Of a DNA stretch of 64,000 nt, positions 19,641 through 28,437 are shown in pieces. A model generated the notes under the pieces. That model saw nothing but the letters and a program-made list of their open reading frames with translations. It was not told the DNA's origin and ran no database searches. The translations under genes were made by a program, and so were the position numbers. The stretch lies in NCBI RefSeq assembly GCF_021605415.1, contig NZ_WKEQ01000012.1, positions 83,611-147,610 of the forward strand, given 5' to 3'. The number at the start of each line of letters is the position of its first letter. Position 1 is the stretch's first letter. The stretch is from Pseudomonas syringae (GTDB lineage Bacteria; Pseudomonadota; Gammaproteobacteria; Pseudomonadales; Pseudomonadaceae).

Positions 19641-19676
19641 CGTGAGCGTTCCCACCAGGTCGTGGGAACGCTCACG
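19641..19676. terminator. perfect hairpin downstream of yggT
   Basis: Two perfect 15-base arms (CGTGAGCGTTCCCAC and complement) with loop CAGGTC sit 7 bases past the yggT stop and upstream of metX. The core GCGTTCCCAC relates it to the dispersed GTTCCCACGC repeats, so it may be a repeat acting as a terminator. Confidence 0.65.
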
Positions 19677-19682
19677 AAGGGG

Positions 19683-20273
19683 CTACATCAGTACGCGCAA
19701 GATCTCCGGCATCATCGTCATCGCCGCCAGATTGTTGATCACCAGCATGTCGATCAGCTTCAGTACCAGGAATGCGAAGATCGGCGACAGATCGAGCCCG
19801 CCGAGGTTAGGCAGGATGCGACGGAACGGCGCCAGCGCCGGTTCGCAGATCTGATTCACCAGTTCGGCGCCCGGGTTGTGGCTGCCCGGTGCAACCCACG
19901 ACAGGATGATGCTGATGATCATCGCGAAGAAGAAAATCTTCAGGAACAGCGCGGTCACGCCGATGATCGACCAGATCAGCAGTTGCAGCGGGTTGCCGGT
20001 GGTGCCGTAGGTCAGCAGCAGCGTCAGCGCCATCAACGCCAGTTGCACCAGGATCGCCAGCACCAGCGACGACATGTCGAGGCCGAACAGGCTCGGAATG
20101 ATCCGGCGCAGCGGCTTGAGCAGCGGCTGAGTGGCTTTGACGATGAATTGGCACAGCGGGTTGTAGAAGTTTGCGCGTACCAGTTGCAGGACGAAGCGCA
20201 ACAGCACGATCAGCAGGTACAGACTGCCGAGGGTTTGCAGCACGTAGACCGCTGCGGTGTTCAGACCAATCAT
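19683..20273 (-). CDS. YggT family membrane protein
   Basis: A 196-residue integral membrane protein with two YGGT repeats: the first around FVLQLVRANFYNPLCQFIVKA and the second around IILSWVAPGSHNPG, each bracketed by TM helices. YggT proteins are linked with osmotic stress and cell division in other bacteria, without a firm biochemical role. It is 10 bases after proC, the usual yggS-proC-yggT arrangement. Confidence 0.9.
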   Translation of the reverse strand: MIGLNTAAVYVLQTLGSLYLLIVLLRFVLQLVRANFYNPLCQFIVKATQPLLKPLRRIIPSLFGLDMSSLVLAILVQLALMALTLLLTYGTTGNPLQLLIWSIIGVTALFLKIFFFAMIISIILSWVAPGSHNPGAELVNQICEPALAPFRRILPNLGGLDLSPIFAFLVLKLIDMLVINNLAAMTMMPEILRVLM

Positions 20274-20283
20274 GTAAGGCTCC

Positions 20284-21102
20284 TTATTTGCCCAGTTGTT
20301 CGGCCATTTCGGCCGAGCGGTGCGCGGCGGCGCCGAGTGCTTTTTCCACCAGAGCTTCGAAGCCGCTGGCCTGGAACGATTTGATCGCAGCTTCCGTGGT
20401 GCCGGCTGGCGAGGTTACGCGGCGGCGCAATTCGGCGGCATCGACATCACTGGCAACCGCCATATGCGCGGCGCCAAGGGCGGTTTGCAGGGTCAGCTGT
20501 TCAGCGGTTTCTTTTGGCAGGCCGAGTTTGACGCCAGCAGCGGTCATCGCTTCGATCAACAGAAAGAAGTACGCCGGGCCGGAGCCGGACACAGCCGTCA
20601 CGGCATCCAGTTGCTGCTCTTCATCCAGCCACAGGGCGATGCCGACGGCGGACAGCAGTTCTTCGGCCTGTTGACGCTGTTCGGCAGTCACTTCGGCAGT
20701 GGCGAACAAACCGCTGACACCCTGACGCAGCAGCGCCGGAGTGTTGGGCATGCAGCGCACGATGGGCTGTGCACCGAGCCACGCCTTCATGCTGGCGCAG
20801 GTGATGCCAGCGGCAATCGACACCACCAATTGATTCGGTTTCAGGCTTGGGCGAATCGCCTCGCACACGGCTTTCATCGCTTGTGGCTTGACCGCCAGCA
20901 CCACCACGTCGACACCGTCGATGGCCTGGGCGTTGTCGGCGAAGGTTTCGATGCCGTGTTCGGCGCTGACGCGGGCGCGGGTGTCTTCGCCCGGATCGCT
21001 GGCGCGGATGTGTGCCGCTTCCAGACCCTTGGCCCGCAGGCCGCCGATCAGGCTGGCGGCCATGTTGCCGGCGCCGATAAAGGCGATTCGTGTGTCGCTC
21101 AT
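20284..21102 (-). CDS. proC: pyrroline-5-carboxylate reductase
   Basis: A 272-residue NAD(P)H-dependent enzyme that reduces pyrroline-5-carboxylate to L-proline. The Rossmann motif FIGAGNMAASLIGGL is at the N terminus, and the C-terminal signature VSGSGPAYFFLLIEAM and LTSPAGTTEAAI-like region (VTSPAGTTEAAIKSF) bind substrate. It is 18 bases downstream of the yggS gene. Confidence 0.96.
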   Translation of the reverse strand: MSDTRIAFIGAGNMAASLIGGLRAKGLEAAHIRASDPGEDTRARVSAEHGIETFADNAQAIDGVDVVVLAVKPQAMKAVCEAIRPSLKPNQLVVSIAAGITCASMKAWLGAQPIVRCMPNTPALLRQGVSGLFATAEVTAEQRQQAEELLSAVGIALWLDEEQQLDAVTAVSGSGPAYFFLLIEAMTAAGVKLGLPKETAEQLTLQTALGAAHMAVASDVDAAELRRRVTSPAGTTEAAIKSFQASGFEALVEKALGAAAHRSAEMAEQLGK

Positions 21103-21120
21103 GTCAGATCCTTATCTGGT

Positions 21121-21807
21121 TCAAGACTGGGAATAGTCGCGGGCGCCAAACAGTGCCGTACCAATGCGTACGCACGTCGCGCCTTGGGCAATCGCCGACT
21201 CGAGGTCGTGGCTCATGCCCATGGAAAGTGTGTCGAGCGGCAGATCGAGGCTGGCCTGCAAACGTTGCACGGCAGCAAAAGCGGCATCCTGGGCGGCACG
21301 ATCTTCGGTCGGCTCGGGAATGGCCATCAATCCGCGCAATGTCAGACGCGGCAAGGTGCTGATGGCGTTGGCCAGGGCGGGCAAGTCTTCGGGTGTACAG
21401 CCGGATTTGCTGGCTTCACCGCTGACGTTGACCTGAATGCAGATGTTCAGTGGCGGCAGATCCGCCGGGCGTTGCTCGGAGAGGCGTTGTGCGATTTTCA
21501 GACGATCCACGGAGTGCACCCAGTCGAAATGCTCGGCAATGGCGCGAGTCTTGTTCGATTGAATGGGGCCGATGAAGTGCCAGATCAAGGGCAGGTCGGC
21601 CAGTTCGAGCTGTTTGGCCAAGGCCTCTTGCAGGTAGTTCTCGCCGAAGTCGCGCAGGCCGGCGGCATAGGCTTCGCGCAGGGCCTCGGCGGGCTTGGTT
21701 TTACTCACGGCGAGGAGCTGAACGCTGTTTTCGTCACGCCCGGCAGCCTGGGCGGCGGCGCGGATACGCGAACTAACCAACTGAATGTTGTCTGCTATCG
21801 TGGACAT
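21121..21807 (-). CDS. yggS: YggS family pyridoxal phosphate homeostasis protein
   Basis: A 228-residue PLP-binding TIM-barrel protein (alanine racemase N-terminal fold) involved in PLP homeostasis. The Lys-bearing segment LLAVSKTKP carries the PLP Lys, and LRGLMAIPEP and SMGMSHDLESAIAQGATCVRIGT shape the phosphate site. I choose the ATG at 21807 (MSTIADNIQ) because the longer frame overlaps the divergent pilT leader. Confidence 0.94.
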   Translation of the reverse strand: MSTIADNIQLVSSRIRAAAQAAGRDENSVQLLAVSKTKPAEALREAYAAGLRDFGENYLQEALAKQLELADLPLIWHFIGPIQSNKTRAIAEHFDWVHSVDRLKIAQRLSEQRPADLPPLNICIQVNVSGEASKSGCTPEDLPALANAISTLPRLTLRGLMAIPEPTEDRAAQDAAFAAVQRLQASLDLPLDTLSMGMSHDLESAIAQGATCVRIGTALFGARDYSQS

Positions 21808-21863
21808 CAAGAGGCGCCGGCGGTCTGAAGGTTCGCGGCATTCTACTGGAATTGAGGAGCGCA

Positions 21864-22898
21864 ATGGATATCACCGAACTGCTGGCCTTCAGCGCCAAAC
21901 AGGGAGCTTCCGACCTGCACCTGTCGGCCGGTCTGCCGCCGATGATCCGCGTGGACGGCGATGTGCGACGGATCAATTTGCCGGCGCTGGATCACAAGCA
22001 AGTGCACGAATTGATCTACGACATCATGAACGACACCCAGCGGGTGGACTTCGAGAAACATCTGGAAACCGACTTTTCCTTCGAAGTCCCCGGTGTAGCC
22101 CGCTTCCGGGTCAACGCTTTCAATCAGAATCGCGGCGCCGGTGCGGTGTTTCGCACCATTCCGTCGAAAGTGCTGAGCATGGAAGACCTCGGCATGGGCG
22201 ACGTCTTTCGCAAGATCACTGACGCCCCGCGCGGGCTGGTGCTGGTGACCGGGCCGACCGGTTCCGGCAAGTCGACCACGCTGGCGGCGATGATCGATTA
22301 CCTCAACACCCATCGCCACCACCACATTCTCACCATCGAAGACCCGATCGAATTTGTCCACGAATCGCGAAAATGCCTGATCAACCAGCGCGAAGTGCAC
22401 CGCGACACCCGCAGCTTCGCGACCGCTCTGCGCTCGGCGCTGCGCGAAGACCCGGACGTGATTCTGGTGGGCGAGATGCGCGACCTGGAAACCATTCGCC
22501 TGGCTTTGACGGCGGCTGAAACCGGGCACTTGGTGTTCGGCACGCTGCACACCACCTCAGCGGCGAAGACGATTGACCGTGTGGTGGACGTGTTCCCCGG
22601 TGACGAGAAATCAATGGTGCGTTCGATGTTGTCCGAGTCATTGCTGGCGGTGGTGTCGCAGACGTTGATCAAGAAAATCGGCGGAGGTCGGGTGGCGGCG
22701 CACGAAATCATGCTCGGCACACCGGCGATCCGTAACCTGATCCGCGAGGATAAAGTGGCGCAGATGTATTCGTCGATTCAGACAGGCGGGTCGCTGGGGA
22801 TGCAGACACTGGATATGTGCCTGAAGGACTTGGTGATCAAAGGACTGATCAGCCGCGAGCATGCGCGGGAGAAGGCGCGTACGCCGGATAATTTCTGA
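21864..22898 (+). CDS. pilT: type IV pilus retraction ATPase PilT
   Basis: A 344-residue hexameric ATPase that powers pilus retraction and twitching. It starts MDITELLAFSAKQGASDLHLS; Walker A GPTGSGKST is near 130-138, the Asp box and Walker B are in DPDVILVGEMRDLETI, and the His box is GHLVFGTLHT. The C-terminal AIRNLIRE motif needed for retraction is present. It is divergent from yggS, with AGGAG before the ATG. PilU, which follows pilT in PAO1, is absent here. Confidence 0.97.
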   Translation: MDITELLAFSAKQGASDLHLSAGLPPMIRVDGDVRRINLPALDHKQVHELIYDIMNDTQRVDFEKHLETDFSFEVPGVARFRVNAFNQNRGAGAVFRTIPSKVLSMEDLGMGDVFRKITDAPRGLVLVTGPTGSGKSTTLAAMIDYLNTHRHHHILTIEDPIEFVHESRKCLINQREVHRDTRSFATALRSALREDPDVILVGEMRDLETIRLALTAAETGHLVFGTLHTTSAAKTIDRVVDVFPGDEKSMVRSMLSESLLAVVSQTLIKKIGGGRVAAHEIMLGTPAIRNLIREDKVAQMYSSIQTGGSLGMQTLDMCLKDLVIKGLISREHAREKARTPDNF

Positions 22899-22917
22899 TA
22901 GGGCCGGCTATCGCTCG

Positions 22918-22942
22918 CACGCGCAACGTGGGAACGATAGCG
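22918..22942. repeat. degenerate GTTCCCACGC-type inverted repeat
   Basis: CTATCG and CGATAG flank a segment with ACGTGGGAACG between the convergent pilT and NlpC/P60 genes. It resembles an eroded copy of the dispersed GTTCCCACGC repeat and may act as a terminator. Confidence 0.45.
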
Positions 22943-22949
22943 GACGGGA

Positions 22950-23567
22950 TCAGCGCTGAACGACGCGCATCTGGCCCTGTTCTTTCGGCAATACACGCTT
23001 GGCAACGACGTAATGCTTTTTCCAGTACGGTTTGTTCAGGGTGTCGATGCTCACCGATTTGCCTCGACGAGGCGCGTGGATGAAGCGGTCGTTACCCAGG
23101 TAAATGGCAACGTGATTGACCCGGCGGCTCTTGAGGTTGAAGAAAATCAGGTCGCCCGGTTTCAGATCCTTGCGATCGACTTTCTCGCCATGCCCGCTGG
23201 CCATTGCATTGGAGGTGCGTGGCAAATCGAACGTGGCGTCGTTGAACGCATATTTCACCAGACCGCTGCAATCGAAGCCTTTACTTGGGCTGCTGCCGCC
23301 CCAACGGTACGGTGTACCGAGGACGTTCACGGCGCGGCTCAGGACGTTACTGCTTTCCTTGCTCGCCATCGGCGGCACCAGTTTGCTGTGGCTTTTGCTG
23401 CTCAGCGTGGTGGTTTTGCTTTGTTTGCTTTTGCTCGATGGAGCAGAAACATGGGATTTAGGGGTGAAACCGTTAACGTTGGGAAGACGTTGCTCACGAT
23501 TGGTGGCGTGGGCAGCCAGTGGCATTAATAGGCAAATAGTTAGCCATGTCTTGAAAAATGGACGCAT
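22950..23567 (-). CDS. NlpC/P60 family cysteine peptidase
   Basis: A 205-residue exported endopeptidase probably cleaving peptidoglycan stem peptides. The start at 23567 yields a clean signal peptide (residues 1-21, ending AAHA); a Ser/Lys-rich linker (about 40-75) leads to the NlpC/P60 domain. The triad is complete: Cys100 in FDCSGL, His152 in VNHVAIYLG, His164 in FIHAPRRG. No lipobox is seen. Similar proteins are cell-wall hydrolases of the Spr/NlpC type. Confidence 0.9.
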   Translation of the reverse strand: MRPFFKTWLTICLLMPLAAHATNREQRLPNVNGFTPKSHVSAPSSKSKQSKTTTLSSKSHSKLVPPMASKESSNVLSRAVNVLGTPYRWGGSSPSKGFDCSGLVKYAFNDATFDLPRTSNAMASGHGEKVDRKDLKPGDLIFFNLKSRRVNHVAIYLGNDRFIHAPRRGKSVSIDTLNKPYWKKHYVVAKRVLPKEQGQMRVVQR

Positions 23568-23817
23568 TCGGCAGGGCTCATATGGGTTAGCGCGCAACTT
23601 TATAACAGCTTTTTTACTGTTTCCGGGGCCGTTGGTCGATTGCGAAAGCCCCGGGCCAGAGCCCAACGAACGAAAATCTGCACAGGTTGTCGGACAGAAC
23701 CTAACGAGGACAAGGACTTACGAGAGTTCCCCTAAGTGTTAGCCACTTGTCGGCTGAACATAAAAAAGTCACAGAAAGTCAGAACATATTTATCTATTGA
23801 GGCAAATGAGGTCATTC

Positions 23818-24249
23818 ATGAACACCTATCGGAACGATGCTCCCGCCCATGACACTCACAGCAAAGTGGTGGGTTATCTGCTGTGGATTTTTGGTTTTAC
23901 CGGTGCTCACCGCTTCTATTACGGCAAACCGGTGACCGGGACGATCTGGTTCTTCACCTTCGGCTTGCTGGGCATCGGCTGGCTGATCGACTTGTTCCTG
24001 ATCCCGGCGATGGATCGCGAAGCGGATCTGCGCTTCACCTCTGGGCCGATCGAATACAACGTGGCGTGGATTCTGCTGACGTTTCTCGGCGTGTTCGGCG
24101 TACACCGGATGTACCAGGGCAAATGGATCAGCGGATTGCTGTACCTGGTGAGTGGTGGGTTGTTCTTTATTGGCGTGCTGTATGACTTCTGGACGCTGAA
24201 CGATCAGGTGTCGGTGCGCAACGCGCAGAATCGCGGCGCTTTCCAGTAA
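23818..24249 (+). CDS. TM2 domain-containing protein
   Basis: A 143-residue small membrane protein with two TM2-type repeats: VVGYLLWIFGFTGAHRFYYG and, later, WILLTFLGVFGVHRMYQGKW. Each repeat has two TM helices separated by short polar turns. Function unknown. The ATG at 23818 is preferred to one at 23797 because MNTYRN follows GAGGTCATTC. It is divergent from the NlpC/P60 gene and is followed by a REP pair. Confidence 0.85.
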   Translation: MNTYRNDAPAHDTHSKVVGYLLWIFGFTGAHRFYYGKPVTGTIWFFTFGLLGIGWLIDLFLIPAMDREADLRFTSGPIEYNVAWILLTFLGVFGVHRMYQGKWISGLLYLVSGGLFFIGVLYDFWTLNDQVSVRNAQNRGAFQ

Positions 24250-24252
24250 ACC

Positions 24253-24341
24253 ATCGCTGGCAAGCCAGCTCCCACATGGATTTGCGTTGTCACAAATCCA
24301 TGGTTACACACAGAACCTGTGGGAGCTGGCTTGCCAGCGAT
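24253..24341. repeat. REP inverted pair
   Basis: ATCGCTGGCAAGCCAGCTCC at 24253-24272 continues to CCCACA, and its inverted copy runs 24318-24341. The two face each other across 40 bases that also contain the complementary pieces TGGATTTG / CAAATCCA. They lie between convergent genes, the usual place for Pseudomonas REP doublets. Confidence 0.9.
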
Positions 24342-24357
24342 TGGCCGTTACGCGGTA

Positions 24358-25629
24358 TCAAACCTGGTGGCTGATCCGTCCATCCACCAAGGTGTAACGC
24401 ACCACACCCGGCAAGCTATGGCCGAGGAACGGGCAGTTCTCACCCTTCGACAGCCAGGTCTCACCCGCAACGGTCGAGGCCTTCGGGTCGAACAGCACGA
24501 TATCCGCCGCGCCCCCCACCGCCAGTTTGCCCGCCGGCAGGCGCAGCGCCTCGGCCGGTCCGGCGCTCAGGCGTGCCAACAGAGTCGGCAGGTCCAGCAA
24601 ACCATCCTCGACCAGCGTCATCGCCAGCGGCAATAGCAGTTCAACGCTGCTGATGCCCGGTTCGGTCGCGCCGAATGGCGCCAGTTTGGCATCACGTTCG
24701 TGGGGCTGGTGATGGCTGGAAATCGCCGAAACCACGCCGGATTTCACCGCCTCACGCAGGCCATCGCGATCCGCGCGGGTGCGCAGCGGCGGCTGGACGT
24801 GATAGAGGCTGCTGAAATCGATCAGCGCTTCATCGGTGAGGATCAACTGATACAGCGCAACATCCGCCGTCACCTTCAAGCCACGGGCCTGCGCCTGAGC
24901 AATCAACGCGACACCACGAGCACTGGTGAGTTGGCTGAAATGCGCGCGCACGCCAGTCTGTTCGACCAGCAGCAGATCGCGGGCCAGCGCTACGGTTTCA
25001 GCGGTTTCCGGAATGCCCGGCAGGCCGAGGAAACTGGCCGTCGGGCCTTCGTGGGCCAGACCGCCGTCAGCGAGGTCGTGATCCTGCGAGTTGAAAATGA
25101 CGGTCAGATCGAACGTCGCCGCGTAATCCAGCGCCCTGCACAGGGTGCGGGTGTTGCGGAAACTGTCGAGGCCATTACCGAACGCCACGCAACCGGCGTC
25201 GCGCAGGGCGACCAGTTCAGCGAGTTGTTCGCCGTCCAGACCTTTGCTCAGTGCGCCAATCGGAAACACTTTGGTGTTGCCGGATTCGCGGGCGCGGTCG
25301 AGGATCAGTTCGGCCACGGCAGAGGTGTCGAGCACCGGTTTGGTCTGTGGCGGGCAGCACAGGCTGGTCACGCCACCGGCCGCTGCGGCACGGGTTTCGC
25401 TGGCAATCGAGCCTTTGCGGCTGTAGCCCGGCTCGCGCAGGGCGACGTTGAGGTCAACCAGGCCCGGAGCGGCCACCAGCCCTTGAGCGTCGATGGTTTC
25501 CAGCGCGGTGAACCCGGCCGGTGCCGCGCCGAGGGCGACGATCTTGCAGGCTTCAATGTGGATGTCGGTGATTTGATCCAGGCCACTGCTTGGATCGATG
25601 ACGCGGGCGCCGAGAATGCTGAGCTTCAC
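24358..25629 (-). CDS. pyrC': inactive dihydroorotase-like protein PyrC'
   Basis: A 423-residue dihydroorotase homologue that lacks catalytic ligands. The family metal motif HxH is replaced by NVA in [12 protein letters not shown], the later His segment reads [11 protein letters not shown], and the Asp of the usual DHAPH is gone (ISSHHQPH). In Pseudomonas such PyrC' chains are known as structural partners that hold the aspartate transcarbamoylase dodecamer together. The GTG start at 25629 overlaps the pyrB stop by 4 bases, ensuring coupled synthesis. Active dihydroorotase must be encoded elsewhere. Confidence 0.93.
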   Translation of the reverse strand: MKLSILGARVIDPSSGLDQITDIHIEACKIVALGAAPAGFTALETIDAQGLVAAPGLVDLNVALREPGYSRKGSIASETRAAAAGGVTSLCCPPQTKPVLDTSAVAELILDRARESGNTKVFPIGALSKGLDGEQLAELVALRDAGCVAFGNGLDSFRNTRTLCRALDYAATFDLTVIFNSQDHDLADGGLAHEGPTASFLGLPGIPETAETVALARDLLLVEQTGVRAHFSQLTSARGVALIAQAQARGLKVTADVALYQLILTDEALIDFSSLYHVQPPLRTRADRDGLREAVKSGVVSAISSHHQPHERDAKLAPFGATEPGISSVELLLPLAMTLVEDGLLDLPTLLARLSAGPAEALRLPAGKLAVGGAADIVLFDPKASTVAGETWLSKGENCPFLGHSLPGVVRYTLVDGRISHQV

Positions 25630-26630
25630 TGGGCCTTCTCCTGCTCGAATTGACGTTGCGCCGTTTGCCCGCTCATGGCCATGGACAGCACGGCCATACG
25701 AATGGCGATGCCATAGGTCACTTGATTGAGGATGACCGAATGCGGGCCGTCGGCCACGGCGGATTCGATCTCGACCCCCCGGTTGATCGGCCCCGGGTGC
25801 ATGACGATGCAATCCGGCTTGGCCCCGGCCAGGCGTGCGGTGGTCAGGCCGAACAGGCGATAGAACTCGCCCTCGCTCGGCAGCAGGCCGCCGGTCATGC
25901 GCTCGCGTTGCAGGCGCAGCATGATCACCACGTCGACGTCTTTCAGGCCTTCGGTCATGTCGGTGTAAACCTTCACGCCGTATTGCTCGATGCCGACCGG
26001 CAGCAGGGTTTTCGGCGCGATCACGCGGATGTCCGGGCAGCCGAGGGTTTTCAGGGCGAGCATGTTCGAGCGCGCAACCCGTGAGTGCAGGATGTCGCCG
26101 ACGATGGCCACCGAGAGGTTCTCGAAGCTGCCCTTGTGCCGGCGAATGGTCAGCATGTCGAGCATGCCCTGCGTCGGGTGCGCGTGACGGCCGTCGCCGC
26201 CGTTGATGATCGCCACTTGTGGGCAGACATGTTCGGCGATGAAGTGCGCGGCGCCGGAATCACCGTGGCGCACGACAAACATGTCGGCGGCCATGGCTTC
26301 CAGGTTGCGCAGGGTGTCGAGCAGGGTTTCGCCCTTGCTCGCCGACGATGTCGACACGTTCAGGGTAATGACGTCTGCCGACAACCGCTGGGCCGCCAGC
26401 TCGAAAGTGGTGCGGGTGCGGGTGGAGTTTTCGAAGAACACGTTGCACACGGTCTTGCCGCGTAACAACGGGACTTTCTTCACCGCCCGGGCACCGACCT
26501 CAAGGAACGAGTCGGCGGTGTCGAGGATTTCCGTCAGCAACTCACGGCGCAGGCCGTCGAGCGAGAGGAAGTGTTGCAGCTGGCCCTGATCATTGAGCTG
26601 CAGCGGGCGCTTGGTATCTAGAGGCGTCAT
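25626..26630 (-). CDS. pyrB: aspartate carbamoyltransferase catalytic subunit
   Basis: A 334-residue enzyme making carbamoyl aspartate from carbamoyl phosphate and aspartate, the first committed pyrimidine step. The phosphate loop [12 protein letters not shown] and the HPTQGMLD and LRLQRER segments are present. The N-terminal extension ([17 protein letters not shown]) fits the longer Pseudomonas ATCase chain used for nucleotide regulation. I take the ATG at 26630. It sits between pyrR and pyrC'. Confidence 0.96.
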   Translation of the reverse strand: MTPLDTKRPLQLNDQGQLQHFLSLDGLRRELLTEILDTADSFLEVGARAVKKVPLLRGKTVCNVFFENSTRTRTTFELAAQRLSADVITLNVSTSSASKGETLLDTLRNLEAMAADMFVVRHGDSGAAHFIAEHVCPQVAIINGGDGRHAHPTQGMLDMLTIRRHKGSFENLSVAIVGDILHSRVARSNMLALKTLGCPDIRVIAPKTLLPVGIEQYGVKVYTDMTEGLKDVDVVIMLRLQRERMTGGLLPSEGEFYRLFGLTTARLAGAKPDCIVMHPGPINRGVEIESAVADGPHSVILNQVTYGIAIRMAVLSMAMSGQTAQRQFEQEKAQ

Positions 26631-26657
26631 CGCGAGGGGGACTCTCAATAGGGCGGA

Positions 26658-27164
26658 TTAAAGGGCAAGGTCTTGCAGTTCGAGAGCCAGCGGCTCGGGA
26701 CCGGACAGCTTGACCCGTTCGTGGGCGGCCAGGCTCAGGGTCGCGCCGACCACATTCGGGCGGATCGGCAACTCGCCGGCATCCAGGTCGAGCAGGCAGA
26801 CCAGGGTCACGCTGGCCGGGCGGCCGTAGTCGAACAGTTCGTTGAGGGCCGCGCGAATGGTGCGGCCGCTCATCAATACGTCGTCGATCAGCACCAGGTG
26901 CTGGCCTTCGATTTCAAAGGGCAGGGCGGACGGGCGCACTTGCGGGTGCAGGCCGTTCTGGCTGAAGTCGTCGCGATAGAAGGACACATCGAGGGTGCCG
27001 AGCGGCGCATCGCTGCCCAATTCTTTGAGCAATGCCTGGGCTACCCACACACCGCCGGTGCGAATACCGATGTAGCGCGGTTCGCTGATGCCACGGTTTG
27101 CAAGGTGCGCCTTGAGGCGGGTCGCCATCTGAGTGATCAGTTCGGCGGGGTTTGGCAGGCTCAT
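26658..27164 (-). CDS. pyrR: bifunctional pyr operon regulator / uracil phosphoribosyltransferase
   Basis: A 168-residue PyrR family protein with the PRPP-binding loop [17 protein letters not shown] near residues 90-107. In Gram-positive bacteria PyrR binds pyr mRNA; in Pseudomonas it regulates pyr genes by a less clear mechanism. No obvious attenuator was recognised in the 27-base gap before pyrB. Position before pyrBC' matches PAO1 PA0403. Confidence 0.93.
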   Translation of the reverse strand: MSLPNPAELITQMATRLKAHLANRGISEPRYIGIRTGGVWVAQALLKELGSDAPLGTLDVSFYRDDFSQNGLHPQVRPSALPFEIEGQHLVLIDDVLMSGRTIRAALNELFDYGRPASVTLVCLLDLDAGELPIRPNVVGATLSLAAHERVKLSGPEPLALELQDLAL

Positions 27165-27257
27165 GGTTGCTCCTTCTTGGCCCGAGCCTCGTTGTCCGGA
27201 TACAAAACGGGTCGCCGGCTCGGGTTATCACTTAAAAGAGAAGCGCCGTAGCGCTTT

Positions 27258-27695
27258 TCAGAATTCAAACAATGCGGTGTTTTCGTCGAGCCAGCCTTGC
27301 AGCAGCAGGGCGGCGGCGATGGCGTCCACGGGGTTGTCGCGGTAACTGCCTTTTTGTCCGCCACGCACCAGTCGCTCGCCTTTGGCTTCAAAGGTCGTCA
27401 GGCGCTCGTCGTGGGTATAAAAAGGCAGGTTGAAACGGCCGTTGAGGCGGCGGGCGAATTTTTCGGCGCGCTCGCACATGTCGCTGCGGGTGCCGTCCAT
27501 GTTCAACGGCAGGCCGACGACCACGGCGTCAGGCTTCCACTCTTTAATCAGCGCTTCGACCTGATTCCAGTCCGGAACACCGTTTTGCGCTTTCAGCGTG
27601 CAGAGTTCGCGGGCCTGGCCGGTGATCACCTGGCCGACCGCAACGCCGATCTGTTTGGTGCCGTAGTCGAAGCCGAGGATCAGGCGCAGGGCCAT
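27258..27695 (-). CDS. ruvX: Holliday junction resolvase-like protein RuvX (YqgF)
   Basis: A 145-residue RNase H-fold protein of the YqgF family. It opens with LILGFDYGTKQIGVAVG, where the Asp is catalytic, followed by VVGLPLNMDGT and the late Asp in VDAIAAALLL. Family members process pre-16S rRNA and were earlier proposed as junction resolvases. It starts one base into the yqgE stop (TGATG). Confidence 0.94.
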   Translation of the reverse strand: MALRLILGFDYGTKQIGVAVGQVITGQARELCTLKAQNGVPDWNQVEALIKEWKPDAVVVGLPLNMDGTRSDMCERAEKFARRLNGRFNLPFYTHDERLTTFEAKGERLVRGGQKGSYRDNPVDAIAAALLLQGWLDENTALFEF

Positions 27696-28267
27696 CAGGC
27701 GTGCCCCGCCTGACTGGTCAGCAGGCTGAGGTTGATGCCCAGATGCCGTGCCGCCGCTTCCAGACGCAGTTCGCTGCTGGTGTTGAACAGGATGTCGGCG
27801 TCGTAAGGGCAGGTCAGCCAGGCGTTGTCGGCCATTTCCGCTTCAAGCTGCCCGGCTTCCCAGCCGGCGTAGCCAAGGGTGATCAAGCTTTTCTCGGGGC
27901 CGACGCCATCAGCGATGGCGAACAGCACATCCTGGGACGTGGACAGCGAGAGTTCGCCGTCGAGCTCGACGGTGGCCTGGAAGCTTTTGCCCGACGGATG
28001 GAGGACAAAACCACGATCAGTCTGCACCGGGCCACCGATGAAAATCGGCACGTGCTGGCAGAGTAGTGGCGGGTCGATCTCCGGGCGCAACTGCTCAAGA
28101 ATATCGGCCAGATTCAGCTCTTGCGGACGATTGACCACCAGCCCCATGGCGCCATTGGCCGTGTGCTCGACGATGTAGGTCAAAGTGTGGGCAAAATTCG
28201 GGTCGGCCATGTGTGGCATGGCAATCAGGAAGTGATGCTTGAGGTAGCTGGGGCTGACGTTTTTCAT
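27695..28267 (-). CDS. algH: YqgE/AlgH family protein
   Basis: A 190-residue protein of the UPF0301 family (YqgE/AlgH), with the landmarks FLIAMPHMADPNFAHTLTYI and GAMGLVVNRP, FIGGPVQTDRGFVLH and LGYAGWEAGQLEAE. AlgH was first reported as influencing alginate production in P. aeruginosa, but its biochemical role is unsettled. The ATG at 28267 fits the conserved start MKNVSPSYLK. First gene of the ruvX-pyrRBC' run. Confidence 0.9.
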   Translation of the reverse strand: MKNVSPSYLKHHFLIAMPHMADPNFAHTLTYIVEHTANGAMGLVVNRPQELNLADILEQLRPEIDPPLLCQHVPIFIGGPVQTDRGFVLHPSGKSFQATVELDGELSLSTSQDVLFAIADGVGPEKSLITLGYAGWEAGQLEAEMADNAWLTCPYDADILFNTSSELRLEAAARHLGINLSLLTSQAGHA

Positions 28268-28343
28268 GTGCGCTAGTGTGGCGTTGCAGGGGCGAACTGA
28301 CAAGCTGGAGATCAGAGAACAACACAGAACAAGTGTAGGCGTG

Positions 28344-28424
28344 AACCTGCTCGCGATGAGGGCGCCACATTCAACATTGAGGTGTCAGAAAGAATGCTAT
28401 CGCGAGCAGGCTCGTTCCTACAGG
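28344..28424. repeat. REP variant inverted pair (CCTGCTCGCGAT)
   Basis: AACCTGCTCGCGAT at 28344-28357 and its inverse ATCGCGAGCAGG at 28399-28410, the latter continuing into CTCGTTCCTACAGG. This is a diverged REP subtype lying between yqgE and tonB. Confidence 0.75.
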
Positions 28425-28437
28425 GGATTGTGCTGTG

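Noticed and set aside
24253..24341. Repeat spacing suggestive of a CRISPR array
   Set aside because: Only two inverted units per site and no regularly spaced direct repeats; these are REP doublets.
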